Origin: Candidatus Thorarchaeota archaeon
GTDB taxonomy: Archaea; Asgardarchaeota; Thorarchaeia; Thorarchaeales; Thorarchaeaceae
Assembly: GCA_016840825.1 (NCBI GenBank)
Contig: JAEORN010000091.1
Location: forward strand, 1 to 18,158
DNA length: 18,158 nucleotides
Direction: 5' to 3'
Below, in pieces: positions 12,697 through 18,158 of the stretch. Numbering within the stretch: position 1 is the first letter of the stretch; each line of letters opens with the position of its first letter. The position numbers were made by a program, and so were the translations under genes. The notes below the pieces were generated by a model. The model was not told where the DNA came from, made no database searches, and saw only the letters and a program-made list of their open reading frames with translations.

Positions 12697-13638
12697 GTGG
12701 CAACATATCGAATTATGACCTATAATATTGAACATATGAACAGATTATTTGACAATAACGCTATCAAAGCTAAAGAAGTCGAAAGGGCGACAGAGATCGC
12801 AAAGGTAATCAAACAAAATGATCCTCATATCCTTGCTATCTGTGAAGCTGCTAATGCAGAAGAGGAGCACAATCATTTCATCAATCATTATCTCCAAGAA
12901 ACTGGATATAGACTTGTAATGGGTAAAAGCAGAGGAGCACAAAATCTTGTCTTCTACATCAAAGATGGAATCAACGTGAAAGAGGCCGATACAGGAATAA
13001 AATACTATGTTGGTTGGAAAGATGATATTGATAATGATAAGCTGAAAGAATACTATGAATGGGAACGAGAACCATTGGAAGTTGTCTTTGAAATAAATGG
13101 AAAGGATTTCCGAGTCATTCTTGTACATACTAAATCAAAAGGTGTGTTCGACGTCACAGACTTTCAGAATTTCCAGAAAATATCAATGGCTAATCGAATG
13201 AAGCTAATTGCTCAAGCAGTTTCGTTACGAAAAAGGATTGAGGAACTAACAAAAAGCAGTCCAATGCCGATGATCATATTGGGTGATATGAATGATGGTC
13301 CAGGATTGGATCCGTATGAGTCCTACCTTGGAAGATCATTCGTTGAAACAACAATGGGATCAATCCATCAGCCAGCATCAATATATCACAATACACTTTG
13401 GTGGATGATGGGAACTGCGAAGACAGACCTTTGGACGGCTGAGTTTCCAGACCCGATTGTGACCAGTGCTATCGGTTTGAAACATCATGTGTGGATAGAC
13501 CATATACTGGTATCTCCTGATATGTTAGATCCGCAAAGTCCTGTGAGATATGATCCAAACGATCCCGCTGCAATTGGGCCTAGAAATAAGAAAGCATCAG
13601 ATCATTTCCCAGTAATGTGCAATATTATCATAGACTAA
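12697..13638 (+). CDS. Endonuclease/exonuclease/phosphatase (EEP) family hydrolase
   Basis: 313 aa covering a complete DNase-I-like fold. Motifs run in the expected order: TYNIEHMNRLF (Asn10), ICEAAN (Glu50, metal ligand), VHTKSK (His144), ILGDMNDGPG (Asp197, Asn199), WIDHILVSPDM (Asp268, His269) and a final SDHFPV (Asp302, His303). The domain hydrolyses phosphodiester or phosphate-ester bonds with Mg2+. Whether this one acts on nucleic acid, nucleotides or phospholipid heads cannot be told. No signal peptide is seen, so it is probably cytosolic. The start is GTG at 12697, preceded by GGAGGAGG. The 180-bp stretch before it contains AT-rich promoter-like sequence and no gene that I can support. 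Confidence 0.85.
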   Translation: MATYRIMTYNIEHMNRLFDNNAIKAKEVERATEIAKVIKQNDPHILAICEAANAEEEHNHFINHYLQETGYRLVMGKSRGAQNLVFYIKDGINVKEADTGIKYYVGWKDDIDNDKLKEYYEWEREPLEVVFEINGKDFRVILVHTKSKGVFDVTDFQNFQKISMANRMKLIAQAVSLRKRIEELTKSSPMPMIILGDMNDGPGLDPYESYLGRSFVETTMGSIHQPASIYHNTLWWMMGTAKTDLWTAEFPDPIVTSAIGLKHHVWIDHILVSPDMLDPQSPVRYDPNDPAAIGPRNKKASDHFPVMCNIIID

Positions 13639-13690
13639 TTCGTGAATCATCAATTCTCAAACAGGGTGGTTCAAAAGAAGAGAAGGTGCC

Positions 13691-13702
13691 TAAACTTATT
13701 GG
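13691..13702 (+). promoter_or_regulatory. TATA-like box of the four-TM gene
   Basis: TAAACTTATTGG is centred about 27 bp before the ATG at 13724, and no Shine-Dalgarno is present. This fits a leaderless message. Confidence 0.35.
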
Positions 13703-13723
13703 TTTTCATGAGAGATTTGATAC

Positions 13724-14107
13724 ATGGAAACTTTGCATTCGCGATATGAATTAGCAATGATTGTTTTGCTCGGAGAAAAGGTAATTCAGCATCTAGTAGT
13801 CACTCTGGCGTTCTATATCAACCTCGGTGGGATTCGGTCCACCGTTGTCCCACCATGGGAGATTCTAATGGTTGTTGGGTTCGTCCTAGGTATTCTCTAC
13901 TTTCTTGCTCTTGTTAAAAGGATTAGATGGAAGTCATGGGGTTTGCCATTAGCTGGTTTTTTAGCAGTAGCAGATATTGTTGGAGAATTCATAGCTCAAG
14001 GAACAATTTACATAGTCACTACGGTATCCTTTGTCGTTGCATGGATAGTGCTCATTCTAGTACTTCTTGAATATCGCAGAAGTAGGAATGAGAAGCCAGC
14101 AGAATGA
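13724..14107 (+). CDS. Small four-TM membrane protein, unknown
   Basis: 127 aa, not recognised. Four hydrophobic segments are evident (about 10-33, 46-65, 72-94, 96-116). The second loop is positively charged (KRIRWK, 65-70), and the tail is basic then acidic (YRRSRNEKPAE), placing both termini probably in the cytoplasm. Glu88 and Asp84 lie within the third segment (AVADIVGEFI), which is unusual for a purely structural helix. The gene stands alone between the EEP gene and a convergent dehydrogenase. Confidence 0.65.
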   Translation: METLHSRYELAMIVLLGEKVIQHLVVTLAFYINLGGIRSTVVPPWEILMVVGFVLGILYFLALVKRIRWKSWGLPLAGFLAVADIVGEFIAQGTIYIVTTVSFVVAWIVLILVLLEYRRSRNEKPAE

Positions 14108-14144
14108 GCGTGACAAGTCCTCCGCTCAGATAGTGGATAATCTG

Positions 14145-15056
14145 CTACCGTTGAGTCAAATCATGAGAATCGTCAGGAATTACAAAGCGTTTTGGCTGGA
14201 GTCCATCCAGATCTGTGAATCCATATTCCCTTGCAAGCTCACCTGTTATCAAGATCTTTCCTGTCCTATCTAGCATATTCGAATCGGAAGCCAATGCCAC
14301 AATCGCGCGACCGACATATCTAGTGGACTCTGTAGATTCGTATCCCTTCAAATCTATGTAATTCTTATCATTCAGTAGACCACTCTCGGATATCCTCATC
14401 AAATGTTCAGTACGAATCCAACCCAAGGAAACATAGACTGAAGTGATACCGTATTCACGAAGATCGATTGCCATGCCAAATGCTAGCCTTGCCTTCGCGT
14501 TTTTGACTACATCGTATGGAACTTGGTGTAGATACTTGTCATCATCCCAGAAACCAGTAGTAACGATTAGCCCAGACTTGTTGGGTATCATCAACTTAGC
14601 AGCTTCTTGGCTACAGATGAAGTGGGACCTCAAGCTAATCTGGAACATATGGTCCCAGCGCCATATTGGTTGATCCCAGAATTTTGCTGTGAAGTTGTGT
14701 GTTTCAATATCAAGTTGGAAGTTATTATCAGTATATCCCGCCCAGACATTATTAACCAAAATGTCCAATCTGTCTTCGTTTTGAGTTATCTTCTCAAAGA
14801 GTGATCTTATTTCATCTTCATTTGAGTGGTCACATTCCAATATCTCGCAAGCTCCTCCCGTTTCTTCGATCATATCCTTGGTATCATCAAGTGTCAAATC
14901 AGGATACTGGGTTATCGATTTCCCTCTCCTGCTTCTGCCCGTGATGTAGACCTTACATCCTGCGAGGGCTAGCTCGATTGCGATCCCCCTTCCTGCACCT
15001 CTGCTTGCACCTGTTACCAGTGCAATCTTATCTTGTAGTGATTCGTTCATACTCAT
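14145..15056 (-). CDS. Short-chain dehydrogenase/reductase, DHRS1-like
   Basis: 303 aa, longer than the 250-aa core SDR. The N-terminal nucleotide-binding motif is TGASRGAGRGIA (15-26), and the basic TGRSRRGK that follows the second strand (39-46) suggests NADP(H). The usual NNAG is NNVWAGY (102-108). The YxxxK catalytic pair is Tyr181/Lys185 in VPYDVVKNAK. The serine site reads VTTGFW (165-170), so Thr may replace Ser. The inserted segment FWDQPIWRWDHMFQISLRSHFICS (126-149 region) and the overall pattern resemble human DHRS1 and bacterial relatives. It reduces or oxidises a carbonyl/alcohol; the substrate is unknown. The ATG at 15056 lies about 26 bp from a TATA box, so the transcript is probably leaderless; ATG 15050 is an alternative. 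Confidence 0.85.
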   Translation of the reverse strand: MSMNESLQDKIALVTGASRGAGRGIAIELALAGCKVYITGRSRRGKSITQYPDLTLDDTKDMIEETGGACEILECDHSNEDEIRSLFEKITQNEDRLDILVNNVWAGYTDNNFQLDIETHNFTAKFWDQPIWRWDHMFQISLRSHFICSQEAAKLMIPNKSGLIVTTGFWDDDKYLHQVPYDVVKNAKARLAFGMAIDLREYGITSVYVSLGWIRTEHLMRISESGLLNDKNYIDLKGYESTESTRYVGRAIVALASDSNMLDRTGKILITGELAREYGFTDLDGLQPKRFVIPDDSHDLTQR

Positions 15057-15076
15057 TCAAGACATTCATTGTTCCG

Positions 15077-15089
15077 GTGTATAAAAGTA
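15077..15089 (-). promoter_or_regulatory. TATA box of the SDR gene
   Basis: Minus-strand ACTTTTATACACC is centred about 26 bp before the ATG at 15056, at the usual archaeal promoter distance for a leaderless start. Confidence 0.55.
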
Positions 15090-15132
15090 ATCAGATGTTT
15101 GAGAAAGAAAATAGAAACGATATTGATGATGG

Positions 15133-15168
15133 AAAAAAATGAGAACCCGTACACTTGATACGGGTTCT
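15133..15168 (-). terminator. Intrinsic-type terminator of the small membrane gene
   Basis: A perfect 10-bp stem (agaacccgta 15142-15151, tacgggttct 15159-15168) encloses a seven-base loop. On the minus strand it is followed within two bases by a run of seven T (A run at 15133-15139). It lies immediately after the stop of the gene ending at 15174. Confidence 0.75.
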
Positions 15169-15173
15169 GGCTA

Positions 15174-15374
15174 CTAATCTGTAATTTGACTAAGACCAGC
15201 AATACCCAAACTGGCAAGAGCCACCCCAGCTAGAGATGGATCAACTGGTTGACCAACAAGGGGTAGTATTATGGTAACAACGCCCATCGCTAATGCAATT
15301 GCATACAGGACAAGAATTACTACTTTCTTCGGGGAAAGACCCTCAGATGCTAAATCCTTTCTGATTTCTTCCAT
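15174..15374 (-). CDS. Small two-TM membrane protein, 66 aa
   Basis: The ORF can be extended upstream to 15455, but that extension is polar and unlike a membrane protein's lead. The ATG at 15374 begins MEEIRKDLASEGLSPKK, followed by one long hydrophobic segment (KVVILVLYAIALAMGVVTII) and a second, shorter one (SLAGVALASLGIAGL). An AT-rich TATA-like stretch lies about 33 bp upstream, and a convincing terminator follows the stop; both argue for a real gene. The family is not recognised. A role such as a small membrane subunit or modulator cannot be specified. Confidence 0.6.
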   Translation of the reverse strand: MEEIRKDLASEGLSPKKVVILVLYAIALAMGVVTIILPLVGQPVDPSLAGVALASLGIAGLSQITD

Positions 15375-15524
15375 TTTAATCTTTAAACACTGGTGACTTT
15401 CAAAACATAAATGGAATGGTGTGGCATCTCCTTTTTCTGACGGTGACCAGACCACTCACATAGAGTCTGTCGATAGTTTATTGTAGCTGAAAGAGTTACT
15501 TGTCGCTTGGAGTGAAATTCAGAT

Positions 15525-15971
15525 TTGAAGGAAAAAAGCCGTGAAGAGCGATTTGACGAGGTGTTTCAAATGGTACTCATCGTGGTTGCACTCTCATTCG
15601 ATATTCTCTGGAGAAATGGGAACGTGCCTATCGCTGAAATTATCGTCTTCATGTATGTTCTGTCATTCTGGGCATTTGGAAACCTCAAAGGAGGTGACTG
15701 GGAGTTTCCTCTGAAACTAGGAAGTTTCAATCTATCTATAACATTAATGACGAATTTCTATATTGTGGGCATTTTTGGAAATCTCCGTGTTCTGGGTTTC
15801 TGGGAATTGATATCCGCACTTGTTGTTCTGCCAACTCTATGTTTGATGATATCTCTAGTTCTTGCATCATATATGAGAGACTCAGCGAATCGTACTATGA
15901 CTCTGCCTATTTTGATTGGTGGAACTCTAGGCTACATTATCTCAGTATTTGCTGTAGCCTTTCTTGGCTAG
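15525..15971 (+). CDS. Small membrane protein, 148 aa, unknown
   Basis: Not recognised. A charged N-terminus (KEKSREERFDE) leads into about four or five hydrophobic segments (about 14-29, 36-54, 68-86, 93-116, 126-147). The loop at 53-63 contains NLKGGDWEFP. The start is TTG at 15525, the only initiator after an in-frame stop at 15513; the alternative is ATG at 15570, which removes the charged lead. No Shine-Dalgarno is visible. It is divergent from the small two-TM gene across about 150 bp that holds AT-rich promoter-like sequence only. It ends about 80 bp before the convergent acs stop. Confidence 0.6.
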   Translation: MKEKSREERFDEVFQMVLIVVALSFDILWRNGNVPIAEIIVFMYVLSFWAFGNLKGGDWEFPLKLGSFNLSITLMTNFYIVGIFGNLRVLGFWELISALVVLPTLCLMISLVLASYMRDSANRTMTLPILIGGTLGYIISVFAVAFLG

Positions 15972-16018
15972 CGAGAATTAACTCTACTATTATTTTGAAA
16001 CTTGGAAAAGAAGTAGAA

Positions 16019-16043
16019 TGAGAGGGGCAAACGCCCACTCTCA
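16019..16043 (-). terminator. Terminator hairpin after acs
   Basis: Ten base pairs (tgagaggggc with gccc-a-ctctca, one bulged A at 16037) enclose an AAAC loop. On the minus strand a T/C-rich stretch follows. It lies 10 bp beyond the acs stop codon and may also stop the convergent membrane-protein transcript. Confidence 0.55.
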
Positions 16044-16053
16044 GATACTAGAA

Positions 16054-18057
16054 TTATTGTCTGTCAGCAACAAGCTGATCTACGACATCTGGGTCAGCCA
16101 ATGTGGTGGTGTCACCAAGGTTCTCGATATCACCAGCTGCGATCTTCTTGAGGATACGCCTCATGATCTTACCGCTTCGGGTCTTAGGTAGTGCATCAGC
16201 GAATTGGACCTTTGCGGGAGTCGCGATTGGACCAATCTCAGACCTCACGTGCATCTTGAGCTCCTGTCGGAGGTCATCAGTCTTCTCAACACCGAGCTTA
16301 AGGGTAACGAAACAGTAGATGTCCTCACCCTTGATCTCGTGTGGGAATCCTACGACTGCAGCCTCAGCGACAGCTGGGTGCTTGACAAGTGCGGACTCGA
16401 TCTCAGCGGTACCAAGTCTGTGACCGGATACCTTTAGGACATCATCAAGACGTCCCATGACGAAGTGATAGCCGTCCTCGTTGCGTCGTGCACCGTCACC
16501 AGTGTAGTAGATTGGGTCACCGGTCTGGGGATCCTTGAATTGGACCCAGTAGTTGTCTTGGAATCGCTTGTGGTCACCATAGACTGTCCTCATAAGACCA
16601 GGCCAGGGCTTCCTCATACAGAAGTAACCACCCTCGTTAGCGCCAACGGGCTTGCCATCCTCAGAGAGGATAATAGGATCAACACCAAAGTATGGGAAGG
16701 TGCAAGAACCGGGAATGGTTGCAGTAGCACCAGGGAGTGGAGTCATAATGACACCGCCAGTTTCAGTCTGCCAGTAGGTATCAACGATAGGACACTTCTC
16801 CTTACCAACGATTTCGTGGTACCACATCCATGCTTGGGGATTGATAGGCTCACCTACAGTGCCAAGCAAATTGAGTGTGGACATGTCGTACTCCTTGACT
16901 GGAGCATCACCGAACTTCATGATAGCACGGATAGCTGTTGGAGCGGTGTAGAACTGTGTGACCTTCCAGCGCTGGACCTCGTACCAGAATCGCGCAGCGT
17001 TATCGACGCCAGCTGTGGGAGTGCCTTCAAAGGAGATGGTTGTAGCACCAGCTGCTAGGGGACCATAGGTGATGTAGCTGTGACCAGTGATCCAACCGAT
17101 GTCAGCGGTACACCAGTAGACATCGCCCTCGTGATAATCGAAGATGTGCTTGAAGGTGTGAGCTGTGTAGACCATGTATCCTCCAGTGGTGTGGAGGACA
17201 CCCTTTGGCTTACCAGTTGAGCCAGATGTGTAGAGGATGAATAATGGGTCTTCAGCGTTCATCCATTCTGGCTCACAGTCGTCATCGACCTTTGCAAGTT
17301 CCTCATGGAACCAGACGTCGCGACCTTCCTTCATAGGACACTCGACTTTGCCTTCCATTCTGTTGACGACAAGGACTTTCTCAATGAGAGGTGTGTCCTC
17401 AAGAACACCATCGGCATTCATCTTCTGAGTGATGTTCTTTCCATTACGATAGTAACCATCAGCAGTAATGAGTAGCTTGCTCTGACAGTCCTCAATTCTG
17501 TCTTTGAGAGAGTCAGCAGTGAATCCACCGAAAACAATGCTGTGGATAGCACCGATTCGTACACAGGCAAGCATGAGAATGACGAGCTCAGGAATCATTG
17601 GCAAATAGATGGTAACTGTAGAGCCTTTGCCAATACCGAGGTTCTTCAGGACATTTGCAGCCTTTTTGACCTCAGTTGTCAGCTCACTAAAGGTGTAGGT
17701 CTTGTACTCATCGAGGGGGTCGCCCTGCCAGATCAAAGCTGTCTGGTCGCCTTTGCCCTTCTCGACCCATTTGTCAAGACAGTTGTAGGCCATGTTAGTA
17801 ACGCCATCCTTGAACCAAGAGAACTTGATCGTGCTCATATCCTCCCAGTTGAAGCCTTGTGTTGGCGCCTTCTTCCAATAGAACATGTCGCTGTTTGCGA
17901 CGTCTAGCCAAAACTTGTTAGGGTTTTCTACAGACTCCTTCCAGATCTTCATTCGCTCTTCATGGCTCTTTACATAGGCCTTGTCGACGAAGCTCTTGAC
18001 AGGAGGAAAACGCCTCTCTTCGTGGCTTGTGACTTGAATCTTCTTTTCATCGGACAA
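16054..18057 (-). CDS. acs: Acetyl-CoA synthetase, AMP-forming
   Basis: 667 aa, full length for Acs, which makes acetyl-CoA from acetate, ATP and CoA via acetyl-AMP. Motifs: phosphate loop YTSGSTGKPKG (276-286); DTYWQTETGG (426-435), where Trp429 matches the tryptophan that limits the pocket to acetate; YYTGD (517-521); hinge GRLDDVLKVSGHRLGTAEIE (535-554); and catalytic Lys630 in KTRSGKIMRR, the lysine whose acetylation inactivates Acs in other organisms. The N-terminal part matches the ACAS_N region. Codons are strongly biased (AAG, CTC, GCC, ACC types), so expression is probably high. The start is TTG at 18057, with AGGTGAT (minus strand of 18063-18069) five bases upstream; no nearby in-frame ATG exists. 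It stands as a single transcription unit. Confidence 0.95.
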   Translation of the reverse strand: MSDEKKIQVTSHEERRFPPVKSFVDKAYVKSHEERMKIWKESVENPNKFWLDVANSDMFYWKKAPTQGFNWEDMSTIKFSWFKDGVTNMAYNCLDKWVEKGKGDQTALIWQGDPLDEYKTYTFSELTTEVKKAANVLKNLGIGKGSTVTIYLPMIPELVILMLACVRIGAIHSIVFGGFTADSLKDRIEDCQSKLLITADGYYRNGKNITQKMNADGVLEDTPLIEKVLVVNRMEGKVECPMKEGRDVWFHEELAKVDDDCEPEWMNAEDPLFILYTSGSTGKPKGVLHTTGGYMVYTAHTFKHIFDYHEGDVYWCTADIGWITGHSYITYGPLAAGATTISFEGTPTAGVDNAARFWYEVQRWKVTQFYTAPTAIRAIMKFGDAPVKEYDMSTLNLLGTVGEPINPQAWMWYHEIVGKEKCPIVDTYWQTETGGVIMTPLPGATATIPGSCTFPYFGVDPIILSEDGKPVGANEGGYFCMRKPWPGLMRTVYGDHKRFQDNYWVQFKDPQTGDPIYYTGDGARRNEDGYHFVMGRLDDVLKVSGHRLGTAEIESALVKHPAVAEAAVVGFPHEIKGEDIYCFVTLKLGVEKTDDLRQELKMHVRSEIGPIATPAKVQFADALPKTRSGKIMRRILKKIAAGDIENLGDTTTLADPDVVDQLVADRQ

Positions 18058-18106
18058 CAGTAATCACCTGAAATGTAGTGAAACTCTAAGTCCGCGGAAA
18101 AATGGG

Positions 18107-18117
18107 TGTAAATAAAG
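18107..18117 (-). promoter_or_regulatory. TATA-like box of acs
   Basis: Minus-strand CTTTATTTACA is centred about 55 bp before the TTG start. It predicts a leader of roughly 28 bases that includes the Shine-Dalgarno at 18063-18069. Confidence 0.4.
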
Positions 18118-18158
18118 CTTGTCTAATAATACGAAAATTCCATGAAGAATGGGAAAAA

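Noticed and set aside
15375..15455. Longer form of the small two-TM protein starting at 15455
   Set aside because: The added residues are polar with no family pattern, and the promoter-like sequence lies inside this stretch.
16465..17058. A 197-codon open frame on the plus strand opposite acs
   Set aside because: It is an antisense shadow created by the strong codon bias of acs; it has no ribosome site, promoter or recognisable domain.
1..18158. Search for CRISPR arrays, insertion sequences, tRNA or rRNA genes
   Set aside because: No direct-repeat/spacer array, transposase, terminal inverted repeats, cloverleaf sequence or rRNA-like block was seen.

Overview
The window looks like a stretch of archaeal chromosome. 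Many genes have an AT-rich TATA-like box about 25-35 bp before the start codon, so several transcripts are probably leaderless or nearly so. Other genes carry a GGTGAT or GAGG Shine-Dalgarno element that matches the archaeal 16S 3' end. TTG and GTG starts are common. The gene mix (histone-deacetylase-fold amidohydrolase, 24-residue leucine-rich repeats of the IDLSPL type, isoprenylcysteine-methyltransferase-like enzyme, AMP-forming acetyl-CoA synthetase, PadR and TetR regulators) would fit an Asgard-type archaeon, perhaps Thorarchaeia-like. That placement is inference from style, since the window has no rRNA or other marker gene.

Layout. 1-355 holds a compact unit with no recognised family: three 13-bp tandem repeats, a TATA box, two related mini-ORFs (33 and 26 codons) and a hairpin plus T-rich terminator. 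356-1108 is an ECF-S-component-like membrane protein. A hairpin region separates it from a convergent PadR regulator (1180-1752). Upstream of padR, shared with the divergent HDAC-fold gene (1985-3058), lie four 12-bp operator-like repeats. 3076-4515 (minus) is a membrane-anchored PAF-acetylhydrolase-like esterase. Divergent from it is a possible operon: an unrecognised 150-aa protein, an Asp/Glu/hydantoin racemase and an M19 dipeptidase (4612-7128). A TetR regulator (minus) and an isoprenylcysteine-methyltransferase-like membrane enzyme (plus) diverge from a region with a perfect 18-bp inverted repeat.

8446-9720 (minus) is an M28 zinc peptidase whose stop overlaps the methyltransferase stop. 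An MFS transporter (plus) follows and overlaps by 38 bp the end of a leucine-rich-repeat protein (minus). Then come an L-2-amino-thiazoline-4-carboxylate-hydrolase-like protein, an endonuclease/exonuclease/phosphatase-fold enzyme, a four-TM protein, a DHRS1-like short-chain dehydrogenase (minus), two more small membrane proteins, and acetyl-CoA synthetase (16054-18057, minus).

Functional themes are amino-acid and peptide salvage (racemase, M19, M28, ATC-hydrolase-like), acetyl/acyl chemistry (HDAC fold, PAF-AH-like, Acs) and membrane proteins of unknown role. Most genes are single transcription units with their own promoters; the racemase-dipeptidase pair is the clearest operon. I see no mobile element, CRISPR array, tRNA or rRNA. 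No stretch over 300 bases lacks a gene once the two mini-ORFs are counted.
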